DNA from: Mortierella sp. BCC40632
Lineage: Eukaryota > Mortierellomycota > Mortierellomycetes > Mortierellales > Mortierellaceae
Reading direction: 5' to 3'
Length of the DNA: 64,000 nucleotides
NCBI GenBank assembly: GCA_011634665.1
Contig: WAEK01000003.1
Coordinates: 1,554,001-1,618,000 of the forward strand
Positions within the stretch are counted from its first letter, which is position 1, and every line of letters starts with the position of its first letter. A program made the position numbers and the translations under genes. Shown in pieces: positions 1-9,949 of this stretch. A model generated the notes under the pieces. It ran no database searches. It saw only the letters and a list, made by a program, of their open reading frames with translations, and was not told where the DNA came from.

Positions 1-1607
1 TAATAACCGGTTAACCATAGTAGCCGCCGGTGTCTTTATGAGAGCATACAGTTAGCCGGTTAAACTTCTGTTGGTCTGACCGTGGTTAACCAGTCATAGG
101 TTCAGATCACTAGTTTAAACTGCTTTGACGGTTCCCCAAAATGCCAGCAAATGTGAGCTTTCGTTTGTTGACTTTCTGACTGTAATTCGACAAGAGCCAA
201 TATTCAGGATTGTTGGCTCTATTTAGCCCTACAGAGTTAAGTTTGTGCGGAGCCAGCTTTTCGTCTTTCACCAGAGTCAGTATCTGGATAATTTGGACCT
301 GAGAAACTGAAGGCAGCTCGTACCTATCAATCAAAGCCTACTCTTCTTACTTTTGGTATGGCCTCAGTCTCTGAGTGGCGCTTGTTGACCTCGATTTTCA
401 CGTAGTCCGGTAATATTCAGCAGAGTTAAATTATTGTGCACACGTTGATGGTAGCAAGACTCTCGTTTAAAGCCGTCTCTATTGCCTCAAGTAGTGAGCC
501 TCGAATTGTGCTGACCCATTCACTAGGCAACTCACCCACCGTTGGTTCTGATAATGGCTGTGAAAGCACTACACCTACTATCTTGGATCCCCGTGTTGAA
601 ACCAAAGCTTGGCCAGACCGCACCCGGACAAAAGAGAGTGATTTTGATAGGAACAACTTTAGTTCCGATTCTCGATATTAATAGAGCCTAATGCTTGGTG
701 AAATGATGATGGTCTCGCTATGAGCAAGGGATGTCCGTTCATCGAGTCTTGAACATTCAGGTTGAGGTGTCACCTTTGATGGGGTACCCTTGGCGTTGCT
801 GTCAGTTATTAGTGCTGGCTACGACAGTTCGCACTTGATGGTGTTGGGATAGACATACGGATCTGCTCTTGGTGGAGGGCACTTCAGCCTGGAGACTCTC
901 TCAGGTCATAGATAGGTGAAGTCTCAGAGCGACTTGATAGGGGTGACTAAGAGACAGTGTTGGTTTTTTCGAGCATAGATTAGAGGGGAAACTGTCGGAT
1001 GACAGATCGGGAGATACCACAGATGGAGATCTTACTTGGGGTGGTGTTGAGTAGAGAGATGTGATCGTCTGAGGTTTGGAAGTCTATTATCCGTGGTTCG
1101 CTGCTATTGCTCTCTTCCGACTCTGACAATGAAACGCGTCTCTAAATCCTATTTCGAAAATGTTTGGTTGAGAAAGGGGAGGGGTGGCAGCAATGGTGTG
1201 TCCTATGCTCAAGGGATAAAAAATCTTGGAGTGCGACTGCTCTAATTCTCATTTGTTCCATTCGGCAATGGTTAACGACATTTCACACATGACCAACAGC
1301 TCGGTCTTGTTCAAGTAGCCCTCTCCTAATCACCAAGTATTTGATCCTCTGCACTAGACAAGGAAAAAAAAAAAAAAAAACTGACCCGTTCTCTCCCACA
1401 CACACACACACTTTCTGACTAGAACGAAAGGCTACGGTAGTGACAACCGACAATGGACGACTGTATTTCACTTTTGAATAGCCGTGCTATAGGTTTCTTG
1501 ATGGATCCTTTTTGTTCGACTCTCAGCTTCGAGGAAGGCTATGTGGACCAAGAGGTGCATGCATGTTGACGGTTGAGCCCATGCTTGGTCTGTGCAGCAC
1601 ACGCTTT
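1..1607. other. Left-flank DNA without a convincing gene
   Basis: No exon chain or known domain is visible here. The first 100 bases carry several copies of a CCGGTTAA-like motif (near 7, 55 and 92). Two short minus-strand open stretches (about 656-426 and 334-110) have a fairly balanced amino-acid composition. They have no recognisable domain and no clear start or splice sites, so they could be decayed coding sequence. A poly(A) run at about 1363-1380 and a short CA run near 1400 are simple repeats. Confidence 0.5.
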
Positions 1608-1828
1608 CTAGGGATTGGACGAGCCTGCGATAGCAGGCGAAGTCTAATCACTGGTATATTAGTATACGAGAGATGAGAGTAAAGGTGATACGGTGATACG
1701 GCCGTTGTTTATTGCCTACTGTAGCATGTTTAGAGTTTTTTTTTTTTTTTTTTGCTAGACTATAAGTATATTTTTTTTTTTTTTTTTAAAAGGTGTATCC
1801 AGTGTATTCTTGTCCTTTGGTCGTTTGG
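1608..1828. repeat. DIRS left terminal repeat and outer extension
   Basis: Positions 1681-1828 pair as an inverted repeat with 5738-5885, including two long T tracts (about 1737-1753 and 1771-1787) that appear as A tracts on the right. The outermost part (1608-1689) has no partner at the right end. Its complement lies in the internal complementary region at 1881-1962. Confidence 0.85.
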
Positions 1829-1832
1829 TGCT

Positions 1833-1864
<32 letters not shown>

Positions 1865-1880
1865 GGAGCGGGTGGGAGGG

Positions 1881-2000
1881 TCACCTTTACTCTCATCTCT
1901 CGTATACTAATATACCAGTGATTAGACTTCGCCTGCTATCGCAGGCTCGTCCAATCCCTAGAGTATACAACGTATACTCGAGATGTTCCTAAAAGGTGAT
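1881..2000. repeat. DIRS internal complementary region
   Basis: The first part (1881-1962) is the reverse complement of the outer left end, and the rest (about 1962-2000) is the reverse complement of the outer right end. The two pieces are joined almost without extra bases, as a copy of the circular junction would be. It lies just after the end of the recombinase frame, the usual DIRS position. Confidence 0.85.
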
Positions 2001-2022
2001 AATCCTAGAGAGGCCCTAATCT

Positions 2023-3085
2023 TTATGTGAGAAGCATTGTTGTAAAGTTGGTTGCTGACATCCTGTATCTTCTGTAAAACACGTCGAAAGTATTTGGGGA
2101 GGCCCAGTTGCCTCGTGTAATAACGTCCTCTAGAGAGGCACCTCTCATGAGGGCAGTGGACGGACCGGCAGATCGAGTAGTGTGGGCAGTTGCTTTGATG
2201 CCAGAAGTAGTCATCAGGGTCTTGATCCATCGTGCGATCGTTTGCTCTGAGGCCTTGGTGTATGGAGGGTCCGAGATGGTGAACATGAAGTCGCGTTTAT
2301 CGAGTGGTGCTCCTCTGGCGTACTCCCTCTTCTGGAATTCAATGAAGCAGGCGACGGGACATAGGAAAGGATCATTGTGGGCGTGAACATTGAGAGGTTT
2401 GATGATCGGTCTACCGCCTCGGCGTTCCTTAGGTGCGTTGATCTTTCCCAATAATGTGTTCTTGGAGATAACCAAAGAGGAGGGGTCTATTCGGTGTAGA
2501 TCAGAGGATCGAGAAAAGGTCGTGATTGCCAAGAGCCAAACAAGTTTGCGCCGTAAATTGTAATCAGACAGAGTATCGTTGGGACCCCATTCCGATAGTG
2601 TTTTCAGGACTGGAGATATGTCTAGAGGTTCGGAGGCTAAATCTCTTGGAGGGGCTTGAGACTTAGCGGAAGCTATGACCTTCGATAGGATGGCCTGTGC
2701 TGATCTAGCCTTGGGTTGCAACTCCTTGATGGCAGAGAGGTAGAGCTTGATCGAGTTTGCTGCGGATCCTTGGATGGAGCGGTTGGAGAGGTAATTGGCA
2801 ATTTCGATTTCTGGAGCGTCAAAAGGGTTGATGTTGTTGGCACGTGCCCAGGTGACCCAAGCTTTCTGAGCTGACTGGTAATTCTTGTTCCGACTCGTGT
2901 TTAGTGACGGGTTGATGATTAAATCTTGAGTCGTTGATGCCATGCCCAACTCTTGGAACTGATACCTGAGATGCGCCACGCGGTCAAATTCCATTTGTGG
3001 TTCCGGAGTGGGTGAGATTGCAATGACCTGGGGATCGCCGCGTATCGGGGAATGCTGAGTGGATGGTCGCAGCTCATTTTGAGTA
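2023..3085 (-). CDS. DIRS tyrosine recombinase
   Basis: The open frame runs from 4362 to 2023, but only about its last 350 codons look like a conserved protein. The N-terminal core-binding part includes AQKAWVTWARANNINPF. The catalytic part carries an arginine box (TTFSRSSDLHRID), then HTTRSAGPS (H-x-x-R), a GNWAS segment, and a Tyr in DVFYRRYR as candidate nucleophile. In this family the enzyme integrates the circular DNA copy in place of a DDE integrase. The frame overlaps the 3' part of the RT/RNase H frame, as is common in DIRS. The upstream part of the same frame (about 4362-3085) is an out-of-frame shadow of the reverse transcriptase. The domain has no internal stop. Confidence 0.85.
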
Positions 3086-4604
3086 TCGTAGGGTACCATG
3101 GAGCAGATGGCCAGTCCGGTGTGATTAGTGTTACGGTTGTACGCTCTCTTCTTAGCTTTCGGAGGATGGTCGGAATGAGAGCCCACGGTGGGTTCGCATA
3201 TGGGTTTTTCCATTGTCGCCATTTCTGCGTAAGAGCGTTTGTTGCGACTGCTGTTGGGTCCGGGCGCCAAGAGTAGTAAAGGGGGAGCTGATGGTTGACT
3301 CGGTCCGCAAAGAGGTCGATGTCGTGGGGTCCCCATCGGTTCTCGAGGGTGTTGAACCATCTCCTGTGTAATTTCCACTGGTGCTTCTCCGGAGACATCC
3401 GAGACTGTCGGTCTGCGATCTGGTTGTCTTGTCCGGGGATGTGTTCCGCTACGATTTTTATTCGTCTCGTGAGAGCCCAGTCCCAAAGTTCCGTAGCCAT
3501 GTTGGAGAGAGTCTGAGAGCGTGTCCCCCCCATATGGTTGATGTATGCAATGGCTGTGGTGTTGTCCGATCGAATCCTGATGGTGACGTCCTTCAAGTGG
3601 GGGAGAGACTGGAGGGTGAGGTGTACTGCCAATAGCTCCTTGTGGTTGATATGGAGGTTGGTTTCGCTGTTGCGCCAGTGGCCTCCGAACTGAAGGTCCC
3701 GGTAATGAGCTCCCCAACCCGTGTCGGAAGCATCTGTCGTTATCGTCTCCGAGGGGTCCGAGGGTAGGAAGGATCGCCCGTTCCATCGTAGTAGGTTGTC
3801 TATCCACCATCGGAGTTCCTCCCGAGAAGGTTCCGAGAGTAGAGTTTGGTGGTCCCAATTCCTGGATTGTCGTAAGCTCTGTATTTTCGTGAAAAGTAGG
3901 GAACGCGTGCGGAGTTGAGCGGGGAATATGGCGCATGTTGTGGAGTGTAGGAGACCGATTAGGGACGCTAGTTGTCGGGTTGTCGCTTTGCCCGCGTCTA
4001 GAAGGCGTTGTGCAGATCGGATCACGTTCCGGATCTTGTCTCGCGGTAGGCGGATCTCCATTGTTCGGGTGTTGATGATATATCCAAGATGCTGCATCGT
4101 CTGCGAGGGTTCTAACGAGGACTTCTCCGGGTTTACCTTGAGGCCTAGCTGTGCCATCTTGTTGAGGATCAGTGTTGTGTGTTGCGAGTCGCTTCCTCTT
4201 GTGATCGGGGAGAGGATTATGAAATCGTCTAAGTAACCGTACATCCGTATGCCCTGGCTCCTGGCCCACGTTAGAAGAGGTCTTAGGACCTTTGAAAAGA
4301 CGATCGGCGAAGAGGTTAGACCGAAGGGTAGAACTTTGAATCGGTACTTTTTGTCTTTCCAAGTAAACTGGAGATATCTTCGACTCTCTTGGTGGATGTT
4401 GATATGAAAGAAAGCGTCGCTCAGGTCGATGCTGGTCATGAAGTCGTTTTGTTGAACTCCTGCCACTACGATGTTCAGCGATTCCATCTTGAAAGTCCGG
4501 CGGGGAATGTGTAGGTTGAGTTTCCGTAAGTCGATGACGGGGCGTAGTTTCCCGTTTTTCTTTGGGACCAGAAAAATGTCGGAGGTAAAACCCTCTTGGG
4601 GGGT
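2919..4604 (-). CDS. DIRS reverse transcriptase - RNase H
   Basis: The open frame begins after a stop at 4605-4607. Its first ATG is at 4487, but conserved RT sequence starts before it (FLVPKKNGKLRPVIDLRKLN). The catalytic box is YGYLDDFII, preceded by a palm motif (SIDLSDAFFHI). RNase H follows, with TTDASDTGWGAHY, NHKELLAVHL and RSDNTTAIAYIN. A C-terminal module (DIDLFADRVN, then YANPPWALI and PDWPSAPWYP) resembles the segment often found after RNase H in DIRS elements and related to Dam-like methyltransferases; that link is from family knowledge only. The N-terminal RT residues lie in a different frame upstream of about 4600, so the protein is interrupted by a frame change in a G-rich run. 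It overlaps the recombinase frame at its end. Confidence 0.85.
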   Translation of the reverse strand, partial: TPQEGFTSDIFLVPKKNGKLRPVIDLRKLNLHIPRRTFKMESLNIVVAGVQQNDFMTSIDLSDAFFHINIHQESRRYLQFTWKDKKYRFKVLPFGLTSSPIVFSKVLRPLLTWARSQGIRMYGYLDDFIILSPITRGSDSQHTTLILNKMAQLGLKVNPEKSSLEPSQTMQHLGYIINTRTMEIRLPRDKIRNVIRSAQRLLDAGKATTRQLASLIGLLHSTTCAIFPAQLRTRSLLFTKIQSLRQSRNWDHQTLLSEPSREELRWWIDNLLRWNGRSFLPSDPSETITTDASDTGWGAHYRDLQFGGHWRNSETNLHINHKELLAVHLTLQSLPHLKDVTIRIRSDNTTAIAYINHMGGTRSQTLSNMATELWDWALTRRIKIVAEHIPGQDNQIADRQSRMSPEKHQWKLHRRWFNTLENRWGPHDIDLFADRVNHQLPLYYSWRPDPTAVATNALTQKWRQWKNPYANPPWALIPTILRKLRRERTTVTLITPDWPSAPWYPTILKMSCDHPLSIPRYAAIPRSLQSHPLRNHKWNLTAWRISGISSKSWAWHQRLKI

Positions 4605-5700
4605 CTACTTCCTCTATCGCGTCCGTGAGTAAAAGGTTTGTTAGTTCCGATTCTATGAGAGCTGATTCGGAGGAGGTGAAGGTTCGGGATCGTCGGAAGG
4701 TTGTTGTTGTCGGAGGTGGGTCGGAAAAGGTTAGTTTGTAGCCCTCCCGAACTATGTCGAGGACCCAGGAACTGTCCGTCAGTCCCCTGCCACGCTTGGA
4801 ATTGTCGTGCGATCCTCCCCAGGCCCGCCAAGGCGGATTTTTCGGGCTGGAGAGGCGATACCTTTACGCATCTGTCCGGCGTTCCTGGCCGCCGGAGCCA
4901 TTCGAGTTTTTGTCGGTTATTGTTGTTGTTGTTGTTGTGGTTGTTGAAGTTATTGAATCCTCTCTTGAAATTGGATTGTTGGTTGAACTGCTTGGGACCA
5001 TGTTGCTTATTATTATCATGTCGTCGTCGGTCAGATGAGAACTCCTTGAACTTCTTCAGGGCTTTCATATCTTCCTTGAGCTTTTCGTCGCTCAAAAGCA
5101 GACTGCTTGTCGTCGCGATTGAGAAGGACTGTGGCTGATGGAGAGTAGGTCCTGTATGCTTCCTCCAGGCGGGTCTGCATAATGTGCGATGTGGCGTCAC
5201 TGATCAGGGTTCTAGTCATGGTTGCCAGCAGAAGCAACTCTTGGTACGAGTCATCATCGAGTTTGTCTTGGAGTTTCCATATTCTAGAAGCTAGGTAGTC
5301 CAGGGGCGAGAGATCATAGATACTCGAGTGCCGATCTTTGCCAGATCTTTATCGGCAAGCTTACTCTTCTTCGAGAGCTTTTGGTATAGGACGGGAGGTA
5401 TGTCAGGGGCATCAAAAGTGGTTCCACGTCTCTTGGGAGCAGCATCCCATATAGCGGTCTTATCCTCGCGGGGGAGGATCCATTCAACGTCGTGAAGGGG
5501 TGGGGGGAGAATAGTCGTCCAAGAATGCGTCGGAGGGGACCCATTCGCGACGGTCACGAGCGAAAGTGTCGGTATCGTCTTTGTCGATGCTCATCGCGTC
5601 GTCTTGTTGGGGAGGGTTTGAACGTTGTAGTTGTTGAAGGATTTGCCTGAGGAGGTCATTGTCGAGGGGTGGGGGAACTAGAGTCCATAGTGGGAACGTA
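4600..5700 (-). pseudogene. DIRS Gag-like region with frame breaks
   Basis: A Gag-like protein can be followed on minus from about 5690, with a candidate ATG at 5594 (MSIDKDDTDTFARDRREW). It only continues by changing frame near 5500, 5320, 5110 and 4750. Recognisable blocks are an acidic N terminus, a middle block with PREDKTAIWDAAPKRRGTTF, a helical block with EELLLLAT-like sequence, and an Asn/Gln-rich tail with a run of Asn (about 4920-4940). I did not find a zinc knuckle. Repeated frame changes over 1 kb suggest decay rather than programmed frameshifting. Sequencing error in homopolymers is an alternative for individual breaks. Confidence 0.65.
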
Positions 5701-5737
5701 AGAAGCGGTATTCACCAGCAAGCAAGCAAAAAACGGC

Positions 5738-5915
5738 CAAAGGACAAGAATACACTGGATACACCTTTATAAAAAAAAAAAAAAAAAAAAAATATACTTA
5801 TAGTCTAGCAAAAAAAAAAAAAAAAAAAAAACTCTAAACATGCTACAGTAGGCAATAAACAACGGCCGTATCACCGTATCACCTTTAGGAACATCTCGAG
5901 TATACGTTGTATACT
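5738..5915. repeat. DIRS right terminal repeat and outer extension
   Basis: 5738-5885 is the inverted copy of the left terminal repeat. The outer bases, up to about 5915 and containing a GTATAC palindrome pair, match the second half of the internal complementary region in inverse orientation. This sets the right boundary of the element. Confidence 0.85.
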
Positions 5916-6701
5916 GTTTGTCTATAGTGCATGGTGGATGGGTGTGCACGACCAACACACGTTGGTGCAATGAATATACAGAGATGGCTGCATCCTTGAT
6001 GGAGGAGCGACCTTCTCTTTCGTGGTTCGGCCTCTCTCTCCTTCTTGATTCCTCCCTCGTTACTCACTCACACCCGCCTGTCACTCTCTCTCTCACTCTG
6101 GCTCGCGCGCACATGATCTTGGCATTTGGCTGTGCGGCTGTGCGGGAGGATCGTCGCAGCCACGGACCAATTAAATGGCGTCACGGGCTGTGCAGGGTTC
6201 TTGCTCTTTGCCTTCCCTTAGTCTTCGTCCCGACCTCCCCATCGTCTGCTCATTCGACCACCATTAGCCATCAGAGATTAGTCATTAGTTCCCAGTGATC
6301 TCTCATTCCTCTTCTCCTGCCCTCTGCCCCCCCAGTGGTCTCTCTCTCTCTCTCTCTCTTTTTTTTTTTTTTTCTACGTCTTCCGCCTCTCTTTTCTCCT
6401 GTCTCTTGCTCCTCTCCCCCTGTCTTTCTGTCGCGTCTTTCTGTCGCGCCTCGTCTGTTCTCCCACTCCCACCCCTCTTTACTTTTCTCTCTTTCGCTCG
6501 TCCTTCAATAGTTTTTTTCTTTTTTTTTTTTTTCTTTTTTTCTTTTCTTTTTTCTTTTTGCTATGAATATCAGCAGTACCAGCAGCAACAGCAATAAGAA
6601 CAAAAAAGAAAAATTCCCCAAAAAAAAATATTAAAAAGAAAAACAAAAAAAAAGTATTAAAAAAAAAGAAAAAGAAAAAAAAAGATATATATATTTTCAA
6701 T
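5916..6701. other. Leader/promoter region of the polyQ gene
   Basis: There is no gene here. The stretch is strongly pyrimidine-rich from about 6020, with CT runs at 6340-6360 and long T tracts at 6358-6374 and 6513-6560. It then turns into A-rich sequence just before the ATG at 6702. Pyrimidine-rich leaders of this kind precede most genes in this window, so I read it as promoter and 5' leader of the next gene. Confidence 0.5.
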
Positions 6702-6837
6702 ATGAAGGTAAGTGGTCTAATCATTGATATCCTTGTATTGTCCTTTTGTTGTGGACGAAAGATCAAATCCTAATAATCTTGCCACTCGTTCAAATCACAG
6801 AAGTATCAAGGCCTGCAAGAGCATGAGCGAGAGCAGG

Positions 6838-6868
<31 letters not shown>

Positions 6869-7563
6869 AGCTAGCCGCTTGCTGGACTTGGAGACCCGCA
6901 TGGGGGAGATGGGGCTCCATAAGCAACAGCAACGGCAGCAAGAGCAGCAGCAACAAGAGCAGCATCAGCAACAAGCTAGCCGATTGCTGGACTTGGAGAC
7001 CCGCATGGGGGAGATGGGGCTCCGTAAGCAACAGCAAGGGCAGCAAGAGCAGCAGCGACAACAACAGCAGCAACAAGAACAACAGCAGCAACAAGAACAA
7101 CAGCAGCAACAAGAACAACAGCAGCAACAAGAACAACAGCAGCAGCAACAACAGCAACAACAACAGCAACAGAAACAGCAACAACAACGGCAACAACAAC
7201 ATCAACAATGGCTTCTGCAGCGAAAGCAGAGGCGGCTGCAGCAACAGCAACAACAGCAGCAGCAACAACAACAGCAACAACAACAGCAACAACAACAGCA
7301 ACAAACTCGCGGTATCAAGGCCCTACGGCAGTTCGTGCAGGACAATCCAAGCCTGCTGCTGGAGAAGCCTCGTCGATTGACGAGAGCTCAGCACCGGGCC
7401 CAGCAGCAAGGCCTGCACGAATGGCGACAACAGCCGGACAAGCTCGAGGATCTTCTGGAGCAAATGCAAGTCCAGGGGCCTCAACGGCAGCCACCACCAC
7501 CACCGCCCACGTCCGAGCCCACGTCCGTGCCACAGCCCATGGCCAAGCCGGCTCCCCCTCCAC

Positions 7564-7594
<31 letters not shown>

Positions 7595-8920
7595 ACCACC
7601 TCCTCCTCCTCCTCCTCCTCCTCCTCCTCCTCCTCCTCCTCCTCCTCCTCCTCCTCCACCACCTCCTCCGCTTCCTCCCTTCCTCCACCTCCACCTCCAC
7701 CATTCCCCCTTCCCCCGGCTCTCCCCCCCTCCTCCCCCCATCATTCCTCGGGCGGGTGCGGCCAGCCTCTGGCGCTGCCCTACCCTTCCTCCTCCTTCCT
7801 CCCGCCCGCGACGGCGGGTCCCCGGTCAGCCCGGCGCTGTTCTCGGGGACAATCCAACCCGTCGTCGCGCGCTCGCCGTGGCCACCTCCAGGCCCGGCGA
7901 CGCGATCTGTTCCAGTCGCGGGTGTCCCCGGCATTGCAGCGGGCTGCTCTGCCCACCCGCGACCGGTTCCGTCCCCTGAATGTGCCAGGCCACCTCAGGG
8001 GACACCCATACTCCCCTGCGCGTGTCCATCGGGCCATGGCTCGTTGGCGCGCGCAGATGCGGTCGCGGGTTCCCCGTCCCGCAGTACAGCCCCCGGTCCT
8101 GGCTGTGCTGCCCTGCGACCGCAGCCGTCCCCGAGTATATGCGTGCCGTCCTCGGGGACAGCCTTATCCGCCCCCGAGCTTCCGTCGTGCACATTTACAA
8201 GCACGGCGGAGCTCACTCCTGCGACCGCGGGATCCCCCAGCACAGCTGGCTGTGCTGCCCTGCGGTCGCAACCAACCCCGTGAGACGGCTGGCCGTCCCC
8301 GGGGTTGGCCATACCCTCCGCCTCACGTCCGACGGGCATTTATGTCCGAGCGTCGGCGTGAGGCCGCTCAGTGGGGCAGGCGCCCTGCAGTGCAGCTGGT
8401 TCTGCCTGCATCCCCCCCACTGAGCCCCACCACCTCCCTCCTCGGGGCCAAGCGGCCCCTCGAGGATGGCGACGTCGAGGACTCGCCCGTGCAGAAGCGT
8501 GCACGGTTGGGCGAGCCCGAGGAGGAGGTGGTGGAGGGGGCGGATGTGGAGGAGGAGGAGGAAGTCGACGAAGAGCCGGTCGTCGACGAGGAAGAGGAGG
8601 TCGTCCTGGCTGACGATCTCCTCTCCGACCATGATGACCACGAGTTGATAGAGGAGGATGTGGCCATGGTCGAAGAGCAGACTGAGGCGGGGACCGTTGC
8701 AGGCGGCAGCGACGGCTCCGACCAACCTCAGTCTGCTGAGGAGAACATGGAGGTCGAAGTAGACCTCGAGAGGGAGGGAGTACCTCTCGAAGGTTTCTTC
8801 GATGTTCATGCCTCCTCTAGGGTGCCGCTGGGGATCCTTAAACCCAGCGCCACCCTTTTTTGGGCCGCGACCCTGGGCCTAGAGGCGGCCTGGCGCCTCT
8901 ATAGCCTGCGGCGCGGATAG
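6702..8920 (+). CDS. PolyQ/polyP, arginine-repeat, acidic nuclear-type protein
   Basis: Family not recognised. The proposed start is a two-codon exon, ATGAAG (6702-6707), followed by GTAAGT. The acceptor is at 6800, after which a Gln-rich frame runs from 6801. N-terminal half: two 35-residue repeats containing ASRLLDLETRMGEMGL, a long polyQ block (about 7040-7304), then a less biased segment (IKALRQFVQDNPSLL). A Pro run is encoded by CCA/CCT repeats at 7570-7660. Beyond it the likely coding frame shifts: four arginine-rich repeats of about 50 residues (from about 7842, 7993, 8153 and 8298), a bipartite NLS (AKRPLEDGDVEDSPVQKRAR), a Glu/Asp-rich block (8515-8690) and a 40-residue ordered tail. 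Repeat conservation supports the second frame. An unseen intron or an indel in the microsatellite could explain the switch. The composition suggests a nuclear regulator, which is inference only. Confidence 0.6.
6864..7060. repeat. 105-bp tandem duplication in the polyQ exon
   Basis: The segment starting at 6867 recurs at 6972 with only a few substitutions, a 105-bp (35-codon) period. It encodes ASRLLDLETRMGEMGL twice, each followed by a Gln-rich linker. The period is a multiple of three, so the frame is kept. Confidence 0.85.
7570..7660. repeat. CCA/CCT trinucleotide microsatellite
   Basis: About ten CCA units (7570-7599) are followed by about nineteen CCT units (7600-7657). It lies where the coding frame of the surrounding gene appears to switch. 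One frame gives polyPro and the other gives Thr then Ser runs. Confidence 0.9.
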
Positions 8921-9626
8921 ACTATAGACCATAGACTATAGACTATAGACTTTAGGCGGATAGATGGATTGACCCGGTAAGTTGTCTCTTTTCTTGCATG
9001 GCCACTTTCCTTGGATTTCACGATTGTCTTTACTAATGTTTCTTGGCGTCTTTTTTTTTTTTTTTTTTTTTTTTTTTGGCCTTTTTTCTCTCTCTTTTCG
9101 CCCCTCCTCTCACTACTTTTGCCTTGTCATTTCATACCCGCCTCTCTCTGAATTTTCTCCGCCTTCACCTTCCGCTCCTATTCCTACCCCAATTCTTCTC
9201 TTATCGTCTCTCCTTTGTCTGACTTTACCCTGGTCCTCTATCCACGACTCGAACCGTTCGCACTTTCTGCTGGCCATCGCTTTGTCTCCAGCCAGGGCAA
9301 AGCCCTGTGTGGCTACATAGAGTGCTGCGGTGACCAGAGTTGCAGAGAGAAGATGCAACTCAGCAAGTCCAAGGTAAGGCGCTGATAACTCCAGCCAGCG
9401 CAACCAGTGCAACCAGTGCAACCACAGTAGGGTACTGGTGACCACAGCCAACACAGTCAGCACAGCCAAGGTAAGGTACTGACAACACTAGCCAGTACGA
9501 CCAAGGCCGACAAACACCGGACAAAGTCTGGATACACACATGGACTCTGGAAGGTACCCAGGGACTCTGGAGGATACTCAATATTAGTAAACACCAGCAG
9601 AAAATCCAAAGTATCCAGAGCGCCAA

Positions 9627-9822
<196 letters not shown>

Positions 9823-9949
9823 GGTGTGAAGACACGAGCATGACAATAGCATGACAAGAGCAAGACTCGAGAAAGACAAGATCAAGACTCGAGCTAGGCA
9901 CCAGAAAGCACTGAAAGTCAAGGAATAAACAAGGCAGGCTGTCAACAGG

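Larger units (their letters stand above)
1608..5915 (-). mobile_element. DIRS-type tyrosine-recombinase retrotransposon (partly decayed)
   Basis: About 4.3 kb, coding on minus. It has a Gag-like region, an overlapping reverse transcriptase/RNase H frame and a tyrosine recombinase frame instead of an integrase. The termini are inverted: 1681-1828 is the reverse complement of 5738-5885. An internal region at 1881-2000 is complementary first to the outer left end (1608-1689) and then to the outer right end (about 5879-5915). Inverted terminal repeats plus an internal complementary region are the hallmark of DIRS elements, which are thought to replicate through a circular intermediate sealed by the tyrosine recombinase (family knowledge). 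The recombinase and RT/RNase H frames are long and open, but the Gag region is broken by several frame changes, so this copy is probably not autonomous. No target-site duplication is seen at the two ends, as expected for DIRS. Confidence 0.9.

Noticed and set aside
3085..4362. Upstream part of the 779-codon frame as a separate protein of the DIRS element
   Set aside because: It overlaps the conserved RT/RNase H frame and has biased, non-domain composition. Only its C-terminal recombinase part looks real.
7481..7934. Minus-strand polyGly/Glu/Arg/Val open frames
   Set aside because: These are antisense translations of the CCA/CCT microsatellite in the polyQ gene.
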